From NCBI GenBank assembly GCA_019247195.1, contig JAFAPI010000165.1, positions 1-43,571 of the forward strand: DNA of 43,571 bases, read 5' to 3'. Numbering within the stretch: position 1 is the first letter of the stretch; every line of letters starts with the position of its first letter. A program made the position numbers and the translations under genes. The notes beneath the pieces are model-generated. The model made no database searches. It had not been told where the DNA came from and saw only the letters and a list, made by a program, of their open reading frames with translations. This DNA is from Gammaproteobacteria bacterium. GTDB taxonomy: Bacteria > Pseudomonadota > Gammaproteobacteria > Steroidobacterales > Steroidobacteraceae. Shown here piece by piece: positions 6,976-16,036 of the stretch.

Positions 6976-8540
6976 GCGCCGCCGCCGCTTACGACTGTGT
7001 GGTGGTCGGTGGCGGCCACAACGGCCTCGTGTGCGCCACTTACCTGGCACGGGCGGGCCGTTCCGTCCTGGTACTGGAGGCGGCACCGTCGCTCGGAGGA
7101 GCCGCCATTACGCGCGAATTTGCTCCCGGATTCAGGGTCTCTGCCTGTGCGCACCTGTTGCACCTCATGCCACCGGCGCTCATGCGCGAGTTGCAGCTTG
7201 AGCGCCATGGCTTGGCCTGGGCCGCGCGCGAGGTCGGCACGCTGGCGCTCGACCCTTCCGGCTCACCGCTGCACCTGGCGCAGGGCACTCTCACCGAGCT
7301 GTCATCCGGAGCACCGGCGCCGGACAGCGCGGCATTTCAGGAGTGGCGTGCGCTGCTGCGCCGTTTTACCGCGGCACTGCACCCGGTACTCAACCAGACG
7401 CCGCCGCGGCTAGGGACTGGTGCGTGGCGTGACCGCGGTGCTCTCCTCAGCCTCGCCTTGCGCATCCGGCGTCTGGGGCGCACCGATCTGCGCGAGCTGC
7501 TGCGCATCGGCGGCATCTGCATCCACGACGTGCTCGAGGAGCGCTTCGCATCGCCGCTGCTCAAGGGCGCGCTCGCGCTCGATGCGGTGCTTGGCACGAA
7601 TTACGGCCCGCGCTCACCGGGTACCGTGCTGTCGCTGCTGTACCGCAGCGCCGCCGGCGCGGGGGCAGAGCGGCTTGCGCTGCCGCGCGGCGGCATGGGC
7701 AGCTTGACCCAAGCGCTGGCCGAAGCGGCCAGGGCTGCCGGGGTAAGGCTGCGCACCGATGCGACGGTGGAACGGATCCTGGTGCATGAGGACCGCGTGC
7801 AGGCAGTGACGCTGGCGGGCGGGGAGACGGTGCGGGCACGAGCCGTGATCTCCAGTGCGGATCCGAAGACGACGCTCCTGCAGCTGCTCGGCAGCGAGCA
7901 CCTGGATGCCGGCTTTACGCGCCGTGTGGCGCAGCTGCGCACGCGCGGGCTGGCAGGGAAACTGCACCTTGCCCTCGATGGCCTGCCGGTCTTTCGCGGT
8001 GTGCCGGCCTCGTGCTTGCGGGACCGGCTGTTGCTGGCGCCCTCGGCCGATTACATCGAGCGGGCCTACAACCATACGAAATACCGTGAGTACTCGGCTG
8101 CTCCGATGATGGAGGTCACCGTGCCCAGCGTGGCCGATCCGTCGCTGGCTCCGTCCGGTCAGCACGTGCTGTCTGCCATCGTGCAGTACCTGCCGTACGA
8201 GGTCGCGGGTGGCTGGGAGGAGCAGCGGCCGCGCCTGCTACAGACCCTGCTGAGCACGCTCGCGGCCTATGCGCCCGACCTGCCGCAGCGGGTGCGCGCC
8301 GCCGAGTTGCTGGCACCGCCGGACATCGAGCGCGAGTTCCGCATCGGTGGGGGTCACTGGCATCACGCCGAGCTCGCGCTCGACCAGTTCTTCCTGGTGC
8401 GCCCGGTACCGGGGGCCACGCAGTACCGAGCCCCGGTGGCCGGCCTCTATCTGTGCGGCGCCGGCTGCCATCCGGGAGGCGGTGTCATGGGGCTCGCCGG
8501 GCGCAACGCCGCGCGCGAAGTGCTGCGGGAGGCTGCCTGA
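6972..8540 (+). CDS. FAD-dependent oxidoreductase, phytoene-desaturase-like (second of a pair)
   Basis: A 522-aa paralogue of the preceding gene. The GTG start at 6972 overlaps the previous stop by three bases and puts the FAD motif GGGHNG at residues 13-18; the open frame upstream is only the shadow of gene one. It shares with its neighbour the patterns GPRSPG, RGLAGKLHLALDGLP and CHPGGGVMG...NAAREVL, in the same order. The divergence between the two is large, so this is an old duplication rather than a recent repeat. The stop TGA overlaps the ATG of the next gene by one base. It is likely to work with its neighbour on the same or consecutive substrates; the reaction is not known. Confidence 0.82.
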   Translation: MSAAAAYDCVVVGGGHNGLVCATYLARAGRSVLVLEAAPSLGGAAITREFAPGFRVSACAHLLHLMPPALMRELQLERHGLAWAAREVGTLALDPSGSPLHLAQGTLTELSSGAPAPDSAAFQEWRALLRRFTAALHPVLNQTPPRLGTGAWRDRGALLSLALRIRRLGRTDLRELLRIGGICIHDVLEERFASPLLKGALALDAVLGTNYGPRSPGTVLSLLYRSAAGAGAERLALPRGGMGSLTQALAEAARAAGVRLRTDATVERILVHEDRVQAVTLAGGETVRARAVISSADPKTTLLQLLGSEHLDAGFTRRVAQLRTRGLAGKLHLALDGLPVFRGVPASCLRDRLLLAPSADYIERAYNHTKYREYSAAPMMEVTVPSVADPSLAPSGQHVLSAIVQYLPYEVAGGWEEQRPRLLQTLLSTLAAYAPDLPQRVRAAELLAPPDIEREFRIGGGHWHHAELALDQFFLVRPVPGATQYRAPVAGLYLCGAGCHPGGGVMGLAGRNAAREVLREAA

Positions 8541-9757
8541 TGCTCACCGAGAGCGCACCGCACTACCGGCAACCCCTGCTGAAGACTCCGTTCCATGAGC
8601 GCGCACGCGAGTGGAGTCAGCTGGATAGCTTCGTGCCATGGAGCGGTTACAGCACGGTCGACGTTTTTACCAGCGTCGAGCAGGAATACTTCGCCATCCG
8701 CAACGCTAGCTCGCTCTACGATCTCACGCCGATGGTGAAGTACCGCATCTGCGGGACGGACGCACTGCGCTTTCTCAACCGACTCGTCACGCGCGACCTG
8801 AGCAAGCTCGGGCCGGGCAAGGTCGCCTACGTCGTATGGTGCGATGATGCAGGTCAGCTCATCGATGACGGCACCGTGTTCTGCATTGGTGCGCAGGAGT
8901 ACCGGCTGTGTACTGGCGAGCGGCAGCTCGACTGGCTGCGGGCTTCGGCCATCGGCTTCGCGGTCGAGATCCAGGAGATCACCGAGGACATCGCAGCGCT
9001 GGCGGTGCAGGGTCCCACCTCGTGTGCACTGCTGCTGCGTGCGGGGCTGACCGGCATCGAACGGCTGCGTCCGTTCGAGCACGGCGAGTTCACGCTGACC
9101 CGCGCCGGCCGCGAGCCGATGAGCTTGATGGTCTCGCGCACGGGTTTCACTGGCGATCTGGGTTACGAGTTGTGGTTGCGCCCGGCGGATGCCGAACCGG
9201 TGTGGGACGTGCTGCTGGAGGAGGGCAGTCCCCGGGCCGTGCGGCCGGTCGGCTCGCGCGCCCTCAACATGGCGCGCATCGAAGCGGGTTTCCTGCTGCC
9301 TAACGTCGATTTCATCTCGGCGGCCCATACCCTGTACGTCGGTACCGAACGCTCGCCCCTGGAGTTGGGACTGGGCTGGCTGGTGGACTTCGGCAAGGGC
9401 CACTTCACCGGACGCCGGGCGCTGCTCGCCGAACAAGAGCGCGGGCCGCGGCGACAGCTGGTTGGTCTTGACGTGGACGGCAACAAGCCCGCCCACAACG
9501 CGCTCCTCTACAGCGATCGAAGCGCGCGACGCGAAGTGGGCAGCGTCAGCTCCGCAACCTGGTCCCCGACCTGCAAGCGCAATCTCGCCCTGGCCATGGT
9601 CGAGGCGGCCTACGTGTCCGTCGGCAGTACCGTGTGGGCAGAGATTTATCTCAATCGCGAGCTCACTTGGCAGCGACGCGTGGTGCGCGCGCGCGTAGTC
9701 GAGCGTCCATTCTTCGCGCCGGCTCGCCGGCGCAGCACACCGCCTGCGCTCTACTGA
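8540..9757 (+). CDS. GcvT-like tetrahydrofolate-dependent methyl/aminomethyl transferase
   Basis: A 405-aa protein of the glycine-cleavage T-protein superfamily. The N-terminal folate-binding part runs to about residue 285 (YDLTPMVKYRI; LIDDGTVF with the conserved Asp pair at 109-110; SRTGFTGDLGYELWL), followed by the C-terminal beta-barrel domain. The family includes DMSP demethylase DmdA, O-demethylase LigM, and the C-terminal halves of sarcosine and dimethylglycine dehydrogenases, all passing a one-carbon unit to THF. No gcvH or gcvP gene is close, so the glycine cleavage system proper is unlikely. I infer that it takes a methyl or methylene group from the island substrate. The start ATG overlaps the previous stop (TGATG), giving translational coupling. 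Confidence 0.83.
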   Translation: MLTESAPHYRQPLLKTPFHERAREWSQLDSFVPWSGYSTVDVFTSVEQEYFAIRNASSLYDLTPMVKYRICGTDALRFLNRLVTRDLSKLGPGKVAYVVWCDDAGQLIDDGTVFCIGAQEYRLCTGERQLDWLRASAIGFAVEIQEITEDIAALAVQGPTSCALLLRAGLTGIERLRPFEHGEFTLTRAGREPMSLMVSRTGFTGDLGYELWLRPADAEPVWDVLLEEGSPRAVRPVGSRALNMARIEAGFLLPNVDFISAAHTLYVGTERSPLELGLGWLVDFGKGHFTGRRALLAEQERGPRRQLVGLDVDGNKPAHNALLYSDRSARREVGSVSSATWSPTCKRNLALAMVEAAYVSVGSTVWAEIYLNRELTWQRRVVRARVVERPFFAPARRRSTPPALY

Positions 9758-9774
9758 CGCATAATCCCGCGCGC

Positions 9775-10920
9775 ATGATCGCCTCACAGCTCAAGCCTCT
9801 CGCGGATCGCCCCTGGCTCGACCCGACGGCGCAGCCGCAGATCCGCATCGAGGCGGTGAGCAAGAGCTACGGGACGCAGGTGGCGGTCGACGCGGTGACG
9901 CTGCACATCTACAAGGGCGAGATGTTCGCTCTGGTCGGTGCGTCAGGTTGTGGCAAGACGACGCTGCTGCGTATGCTGGCCGGGTTCGCGCACCCCACCA
10001 GCGGGCGGCTGTTCATCGATGAACTGGAGCTTGGGCCGGTGCCCCCGCACGAGCGGCCGGTCAACATGATGTTCCAGTCTTACGCGCTTTTTCCCCACAT
10101 GACGGTAGCCGACAATGTCGGCTATGGTCTGCGCCGCCTGTCTCTGCCGGCCGCCACCAAGCGGCAGCGTGTGCAGGAGGCGCTCGACATGGTGCAGCTC
10201 GGGGCGCTCGGCGGGCGCAAGCCCCACCAGCTCTCGGGCGGTCAACGCCAGCGCGTGGCACTGGCGCGGGCGCTCATACGTCGCCCGAAGGTACTGCTGC
10301 TCGATGAGCCGCTGTCGGCTCTCGACAAGAAGCTGCGTGAGCAGACGCAGTTCGAACTCATGGACCTGCAATACAAGCTCGGAATCACCTTTATCGTGGT
10401 CACGCATGACCAGGATGAGGCCATGGCGCTCGCGACCCGCATCGCGGTGATGAATCAGGGGCAGGTGGTGCAGGTGGGTACGCCGGCGGAGATCTACGAG
10501 TTTCCACGCAGCCGCTTCATCGCCGACTTTGTCGGTACCACAAATCTGTTCGAGGGCACAGTGTGTGCCTGTGAGCCCGGGCTGATACGCGTGCAGTGCA
10601 GCGAAACCGGTGGCGAGCTGCTGGTGGATGAGACCGGCGTATTCAATGTGGGGCAGCGGGTGTGGGTCGCGCTGCGCCCAGAGAAGGTGCGACTCGCCAA
10701 GGAGCCGCGGGACGGGAACCGCATCAATCAGCTGCGTGGCACGGTATGGGAACTCGGCTATCTCGGCAACCGTTCCACTTACCGCGTCCGCACCACGAGC
10801 GGCAAGCTGGTGACGGTGTTCGCGCAGAACGAGCGTCGCACCTCCGAGGCCACGATCGACTGGAGCGATGAAGTCTTCGTCAGCTGGAGTGCCGACGCGG
10901 CTGTGCTGCTGCAGTCCTGA
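9775..10920 (+). CDS. PotA-type ABC transporter ATPase
   Basis: ATP-binding subunit of 381 aa, from the ATG at 9775; an open frame upstream overlaps the GcvT gene and is rejected. Walker A is GASGCGKT (55-62), the Q-loop is Q101, the signature is LSGGQ (153-157), and Walker B is VLLLDE (173-178), followed by the H-loop in VVTHDQDEA. The last 100 residues form a TOBE domain, typical of PotA/FbpC-like importers. It most likely drives the PotB/PotC-like permeases at 1-1108, although those are on the other strand and almost 9 kb away. CATAAT at 9760-9765 could be a -10 placing a transcript start at or next to the ATG. Confidence 0.9.
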   Translation: MIASQLKPLADRPWLDPTAQPQIRIEAVSKSYGTQVAVDAVTLHIYKGEMFALVGASGCGKTTLLRMLAGFAHPTSGRLFIDELELGPVPPHERPVNMMFQSYALFPHMTVADNVGYGLRRLSLPAATKRQRVQEALDMVQLGALGGRKPHQLSGGQRQRVALARALIRRPKVLLLDEPLSALDKKLREQTQFELMDLQYKLGITFIVVTHDQDEAMALATRIAVMNQGQVVQVGTPAEIYEFPRSRFIADFVGTTNLFEGTVCACEPGLIRVQCSETGGELLVDETGVFNVGQRVWVALRPEKVRLAKEPRDGNRINQLRGTVWELGYLGNRSTYRVRTTSGKLVTVFAQNERRTSEATIDWSDEVFVSWSADAAVLLQS

Positions 10921-10947
10921 GGCACGGCCGGGACAAAGGGGAGAAAA

Positions 10948-13467
10948 ATGGCTATCTGGATCGCGAGGGGATTGGGCGGGAAGCGTGTCATGGCGGCGGC
11001 TCTGCTATGCGCCGCGGCGGCCCACGAGCCGCTGTTCGCGCAGCAGGCCACGGAGGCGGGCGCGAGCGCCGCGGAGGCGAACCGCGGCGGACTGCAGGAA
11101 GTGGTGGTGACTGCCACGCGGCACGAGGAAGCATTGAGCCGCGTGCCGGTCAGCGTCACGGCGCTGACCCAGGAGTCGATGGACCAGCTCGGCATCAAGG
11201 ACTTCCAGGACGTCGCGCGCTTCACCCCCGGCGTCAACATCGACACCTCGGGCACCAATGCGATCTCGATCCGCGGCATCTCCTCCTCTGGTGGCGCCGG
11301 GACCACCGGCATCTATATCGACGACACGCCTATCCAGATGCGCTCGGTGGGTTTCAACCCTGACGATACCTTGCCCAAGACCTTCGACCTGCAGCGGGTG
11401 GAGATCCTGCGCGGCCCGCAGGGGACGTTGTTCGGCGCGGGCTCCGAGGGCGGGGCGGTGCGCTATATCCTGACGCCACCCTCCGCGACCACCGTGGACA
11501 CGTACATCCGCACCGAGGGCTCCTACACCCAGTACGGTCAGCCTAACGCCGAGTTCGGCATCGCGCGCGGGCAGCCGCTGGTCGACGGAGTGTTCGGGGT
11601 GCGCGGCAGCCTCTGGTACCGCTATGACGGGGGCTGGGTGAACCGCGTCGATCCGACCACCGGTGCAATGGTGGAACGCAACATCAACTTCTCCAACTCG
11701 GTCATGGCCCGACTGGCGGGGGTGTGGCAGCCGACGGGCAATTTCAGCGTGACACCGAGCGTTCTCTATCAGAAGCAGGACAAGCACGACGATTCCACCT
11801 TCTGGCCGGCGTACTCCGATCCGGCCCGCGGGCGCTTCAATACGGCGACCCCGGAGCGCGTCGGCGGCCCCGATGACTATGTGTTGCCGGCGCTGAAGGT
11901 GCAGTGGGATCTGGGGGGAAGTCAGATCATCTCCAATACTTCTTACTTCCATCGCAAGCAGATCACCGCCTACCAGGGCACGGTTTACGATCTGGCTTAC
12001 TACCAGGGCCTATCGGGGTGCACCTCGAGCCAGGACCCGGGGTGTGCGTGGTTTCCGCTGCTGGACGCCAACGGCATACACCTGCCGGCTGGATTTACCA
12101 ATTTCCAGACGCCGAACACGATGACCAACCGCCAGCAGAGCTACACGCAGGAGGTGCGCTGGCAGTCCAGCAATGAGGATGCGAAGTGGCGCTGGACGGC
12201 GGGCCTGTTCTGGCAGCTGGCCAAGGAGGGCAGCATCGAGGAATTGAAGGACACGCAGATCGAGCAATTCTTCTCGACGGTGCTCGGCTTCACGCCCGAG
12301 AGCTACTACGGCGGTGTGTTTTATTCGTGCCCCACCAACGCCGCTTATCCCGCCATTCCGGCCTGCGACATCTACTACAACAACAACACGACCTTCGACC
12401 GGCAGATCGCCGCGTTCGGCGAACTCAGTTACGCCCCGGTGGACTGGTTCCGCCTCACAATCGGCGAGCGCGTGGCGCGCACCTCGTTCACGCTCTCGCA
12501 CTATGCGGACGGGTACGAGAACTTCGGACCGAGCCCGGCCCAGGCCAGTCAGAAGGAGACTCCAAACACGCCCAAACTCACGCTGGCCTTCCAGGTGGAT
12601 CCGCGCGACCTCTACTACTTCACCTACGCGAAGGGCTTCCGGGTCGGCGGCGGCAATGCCCCGCTGCCACCGTTCTGCAACGCGGACCTGGCGGCGGCCG
12701 GGTACCCGAACGGCGCGCCGCTCACTTACCGTTCCGACTCGACGCAGAACTTTGAGGTCGGCTCCAAGAACGCCTTCGGCAGCTGGCTCAAGCTCGCCCT
12801 GAGCGTCTATTACATCAAGTGGAACGATATCCAGCAGAGCTTGTACGTTGCCGGCAACTGCGGGCTGCAGTTCACCGACAACCTCGGTACGGCGGTTGCC
12901 AAGGGATTTGACCTGCAAGCGCAGATGCAATTCGATGCTCTGCACATCGATCTGGCGGGTGGCTATACCAGCGCGCGTTACACCAAAGACTCTCCGAGTG
13001 GCTGCGAGACCCAGGTAGGGATCCCGGTCATTCCCTGCAAGAGCAGCGACGGTGACGCCATTTCGGGCCAGGCGGCGATCGACTACGCACCGGGCAGCAT
13101 CGCGCCGTGGACTACGGCGCTCGGCGTGGAATACGCGTTGCGCCTCGGCCAGCGCGATGCTTTCGTGCGCGCCGACTGGGAATACGAGAGCCGCAATCCC
13201 TGGCTGGCCGCGGTGCAGGACCCGCACAACCAGGCGGTGTACAACCCCTACAGCTACACCCCCAGCGCCAACAGCTTTGTGTCGCTGCGCGCCGGCGTGA
13301 ACCTCGGCGACTGGCTGGTGAGCGCTTTCATGGACAACGTCTTCGATTCGCACACGGTGCTCAACTACGCCCTCGTGCAGCCCACGCCGGGGGTGCTGCC
13401 GCAGCAGAATCAGTACACGTTCCGGCCGCGCACGATCGGCATCACCGCCACCTGGCACGCGCACTGA
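10948..13467 (+). CDS. TonB-dependent outer-membrane receptor
   Basis: An 839-aa outer-membrane receptor with a strong ribosome binding site (AGGGGAG) before the ATG at 10948. A signal peptide ends near residue 31 (...AHEPLFAQ). The TonB box-like VVVTATR lies just before the plug domain, which includes SIRGISSSGG, YIDDTPIQ and RVEILRGPQGTLFG. The beta barrel fills the remainder, with the usual YAKGFRVGGGNAP and TYRSDSTQNFEVGSKN patterns. The last residue is His, not the usual aromatic. It is 27 nt after the ATPase gene and probably the last gene of the operon. I infer that it takes up the same substrate as the Pot-like importer, which would then be too large or too dilute for porins. Confidence 0.92.
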   Translation: MAIWIARGLGGKRVMAAALLCAAAAHEPLFAQQATEAGASAAEANRGGLQEVVVTATRHEEALSRVPVSVTALTQESMDQLGIKDFQDVARFTPGVNIDTSGTNAISIRGISSSGGAGTTGIYIDDTPIQMRSVGFNPDDTLPKTFDLQRVEILRGPQGTLFGAGSEGGAVRYILTPPSATTVDTYIRTEGSYTQYGQPNAEFGIARGQPLVDGVFGVRGSLWYRYDGGWVNRVDPTTGAMVERNINFSNSVMARLAGVWQPTGNFSVTPSVLYQKQDKHDDSTFWPAYSDPARGRFNTATPERVGGPDDYVLPALKVQWDLGGSQIISNTSYFHRKQITAYQGTVYDLAYYQGLSGCTSSQDPGCAWFPLLDANGIHLPAGFTNFQTPNTMTNRQQSYTQEVRWQSSNEDAKWRWTAGLFWQLAKEGSIEELKDTQIEQFFSTVLGFTPESYYGGVFYSCPTNAAYPAIPACDIYYNNNTTFDRQIAAFGELSYAPVDWFRLTIGERVARTSFTLSHYADGYENFGPSPAQASQKETPNTPKLTLAFQVDPRDLYYFTYAKGFRVGGGNAPLPPFCNADLAAAGYPNGAPLTYRSDSTQNFEVGSKNAFGSWLKLALSVYYIKWNDIQQSLYVAGNCGLQFTDNLGTAVAKGFDLQAQMQFDALHIDLAGGYTSARYTKDSPSGCETQVGIPVIPCKSSDGDAISGQAAIDYAPGSIAPWTTALGVEYALRLGQRDAFVRADWEYESRNPWLAAVQDPHNQAVYNPYSYTPSANSFVSLRAGVNLGDWLVSAFMDNVFDSHTVLNYALVQPTPGVLPQQNQYTFRPRTIGITATWHAH

Positions 13468-13506
13468 CTCGCGCGTCGCGGCTGCGGGTGGTAGCGTGAC
13501 GGCCCG

Positions 13507-15138
13507 ATGTCAGAGGGCGAGACAGCGGCGGCGACGGCCGCCACGGCACAGCAGCGTGCCGCGCGGCTAAACACGCGCGCCGCAGGCGTTGTCGGCCTCG
13601 CGGTGCTGTGCAGCCGCGTGCTGGGATTGGCGCGCGAGCAGATCTTCGCGGCTATCTTCGGGGGCGGACGCGTGATGGATGCGTTCACCATCGCCTTCCG
13701 CATCCCCAACCTGCTCCGTGACCTGTTCGCCGAGGGCGCACTCTCCACTGCTTTCGTGACGGTATTCACCCGCACCGCCACCGCGGCAGATGCGGCGGCC
13801 GCCTGGCGCCTCGCCAACAAGGTGGTGACCCTGACCCTCGTTACCCTCAGCGCCATCACCCTCGCCGGTATTCTTACCGCCCCGTGGCTGGTGCACGCGC
13901 TCGCGCCGGGATTCGACCCGGCGAAGGCACAGCTGACCGTGACCCTCACCCGCATCATGTGGCCCTTTATCCTGCTGGTATCCCTCGCCGCGCTCGTCAT
14001 GGGGGTACTGAACGCGCGCAACGTGTTCGGGGTGCCGGCGATGGCCTCGAGCTTCTTCAACCTCGGGTCGATCGTCGCCGGCGCCGCACTCGGCTACTGG
14101 CTCGATCCGCACTTCGGCTCGCGTGCCATCCTCGGTCTCGCCGTGGGGACGCTGGTGGGCGGCGCGCTGCAGCTGCTGGTGCAGCTGCCGAGCCTGCATC
14201 GCGCGGGGTATCGCTTCCGCGCCGACTGGCAGTGGCGCGATTCGGGCGTGCGCGCGCTGCTGCTGCTGATGGGCCCTTCGGTGATTGCCGCCAGCACCAC
14301 CCAGGTGAACGTGCTCATCAACTCCGTTTTTGCCTCCGAGCTCGGCGACGGCCCGACCTTCTGGCTCACCGTGGCCTTCCGTCTCATGCAGCTGCCGCTC
14401 GGCGTATTCGGCGTGGCGTTGAGTACGGTGGCCCTGCCGCTGCTGGCGCGTATGGCGGCGCTCGGAGAGTTGGCGGCCTTCCGCCGCGAGCTCGCGCACG
14501 GGCTGCGCCTGACGCTCATCATGACCATTCCCGCCAGCGTCGGGCTCATGGTGCTCGCCGAACCGATCATCTCGGTGCTCTACCAGCACGGTCGTTTCGG
14601 CGCCTACGAGACCGGCCAGTCCGCTGCTGCCCTGCGGCTCTATGCCATCGGACTTTGCGGTTACGCCGCGCTCAAGATCCTGGTGAACGCCTTCTACGCC
14701 CTCGAGCGCCGCAAGACCCCTATGGTGGTCAGCTTCACCGCGGTGGGTCTCAACCTGCTGCTGAACCTGCTCTTTACCCGCTACCTCGGCTGGGGACATC
14801 GCGGGCTCGCGTTCTCGACCGCGTGCGTGGCAACCAGCAACTTTGTGTTGCTGTACTTACTCATGCGCGCGCACCTGGGAGGACTCGAATCGCGGCTGAT
14901 GCTCGGTCTGCTGGGGCGCCTGACAGTCGCCTCCGGCGTGCTGTACCTCATCGCCGCAGCCGGTGCCCGCTGGCTGCTCAGCGACTGGGCCGTGCAGGAT
15001 TTCTGGCCCAAATGCGTCAGCCTGCTGCTGGTTATCGCGGTCGCGGGAAGCGCTTTCTTCGTGACCGCTCGCGCCCTAGGCATTGCCGAGGTGCGCGAAC
15101 TCGGGGCCGGGGTGGCGCGACGGTTGCGCCGCCCTTGA
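13507..15138 (+). CDS. murJ: Lipid II flippase MurJ
   Basis: A 543-aa polytopic inner-membrane protein of the MVF/MOP superfamily. It carries the family N-terminal signature (SRVLGLAREQIFAAIFG, then DAFTIAFRIPNLLRDLFAEG) and the region EPIISVLYQHGRF typical of MurJ. About 14 hydrophobic segments are visible. MurJ moves lipid-linked peptidoglycan precursor to the outer face of the membrane and is normally essential. The ATG at 13507 has no clear ribosome binding site. It is 39 nt after the receptor gene and faces hutG tail to tail across 9 nt. Its place beside the catabolic island seems accidental. Confidence 0.95.
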   Translation: MSEGETAAATAATAQQRAARLNTRAAGVVGLAVLCSRVLGLAREQIFAAIFGGGRVMDAFTIAFRIPNLLRDLFAEGALSTAFVTVFTRTATAADAAAAWRLANKVVTLTLVTLSAITLAGILTAPWLVHALAPGFDPAKAQLTVTLTRIMWPFILLVSLAALVMGVLNARNVFGVPAMASSFFNLGSIVAGAALGYWLDPHFGSRAILGLAVGTLVGGALQLLVQLPSLHRAGYRFRADWQWRDSGVRALLLLMGPSVIAASTTQVNVLINSVFASELGDGPTFWLTVAFRLMQLPLGVFGVALSTVALPLLARMAALGELAAFRRELAHGLRLTLIMTIPASVGLMVLAEPIISVLYQHGRFGAYETGQSAAALRLYAIGLCGYAALKILVNAFYALERRKTPMVVSFTAVGLNLLLNLLFTRYLGWGHRGLAFSTACVATSNFVLLYLLMRAHLGGLESRLMLGLLGRLTVASGVLYLIAAAGARWLLSDWAVQDFWPKCVSLLLVIAVAGSAFFVTARALGIAEVRELGAGVARRLRRP

Positions 15139-15147
15139 GGCGCCCCG

Positions 15148-15981
15148 TCAGGAGTCGCGCGCGAAGCGCAGGCACGCCTCGAGCACCCGCTCCAGGAGCA
15201 GCTGCAGCGGCCGGGCGAAATCAGCGTCCCAGGGGCACGGCCAGTTTTCCGGATCGAGCTCACCGCTGGGCTCGCGCAGGTAGCCGCGGCAGGCAAGCTC
15301 CATCTGCAGCGCGTGGACACCGTGCGCCGGCCGACCGTAGTGCCGCGTGGTGTAGCCACCCTTGAAGCGGCCATCGGTGACGCGCGTGTAGCCCGGCGCG
15401 TCGCACACCGCCTCGACGGCCCGCGTCAGGCGCGCATCGCAGCTCGCCCCGGAGTATGTCCCGATGTTGAAGTGCGGCAGCAGGCCGGGGAACAGCCGCG
15501 GCACCCGCGAACGGATCGAGTGACAGTCATACAGCACCACGCGCGGATACGAGCTCCGCAGCCGCTCGAGCTCGGCTGCCACCGCGGCATGGTAAGGCCG
15601 GAAGTATGCAGCGCGGCGCGCCTCGATGTCGGCGGCCGCAGGCGCCTGCCCGCTGCGATACAAGGGTTCGCCGTCGAAGGTGGTGGTCGGGCACAGCTCG
15701 GTCGTCGTCTGCCCGGGGTAGAGTGAGGCGCCGCTCGGGTCGCGGTTCGGGTCGATCACGGTTCGCGAGATGCGCGTGCGCACCACGCTCGCCCCGAGCC
15801 CTTGGGCGGATTCGTAAAGGCGCTCGACGTACCAGTCGGTGTCCTTGCGTGCGCGCCATCCGGAGGCGAGCGCCGGCTCGCAGTGGAGCGGAATCTCGGT
15901 ACCGGTATGCGGCATGCACAGCAACAACGGCGCGTTGCGCGCTTGCACCTCCAGCCACGGGGGGCGGGATCCTGAGCTCAT
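15148..15981 (-). CDS. hutG: N-formylglutamate amidohydrolase (deformylase)
   Basis: A 277-aa cytoplasmic hydrolase that converts N-formylglutamate to glutamate and formate, the last step of the five-step histidine pathway. Family patterns are CMPHTGTEIP near residue 23, DTDWYVERLY, TVIDPNRDPSG and LYDCHSIRSRVP, which carry the likely metal-binding and catalytic Asp, His and Glu residues. The length is typical. The start ATG at 15981 faces hutF across 55 bases, so the two share a divergent promoter region in which I saw no clear HutC-type operator. hutU, hutH and hutI are not in the window. Confidence 0.92.
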   Translation of the reverse strand: MSSGSRPPWLEVQARNAPLLLCMPHTGTEIPLHCEPALASGWRARKDTDWYVERLYESAQGLGASVVRTRISRTVIDPNRDPSGASLYPGQTTTELCPTTTFDGEPLYRSGQAPAAADIEARRAAYFRPYHAAVAAELERLRSSYPRVVLYDCHSIRSRVPRLFPGLLPHFNIGTYSGASCDARLTRAVEAVCDAPGYTRVTDGRFKGGYTTRHYGRPAHGVHALQMELACRGYLREPSGELDPENWPCPWDADFARPLQLLLERVLEACLRFARDS

Positions 15982-16036
15982 CGCCGGAACACCTCACCGG
16001 CTGCGCCCGACGCAGCGATCATCAATAATGTAGTGT

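Noticed and set aside
5374-8540. Carotenoid biosynthesis (crtI) reading of the two flavoproteins
   Set aside because: No crtB, crtE, crtY or similar gene is near, and the operon partners are amine and one-carbon enzymes.
8447-9787. 446-codon open frame on the minus strand
   Set aside because: Antisense shadow of the GcvT-like gene, which has clear family motifs in the plus strand.
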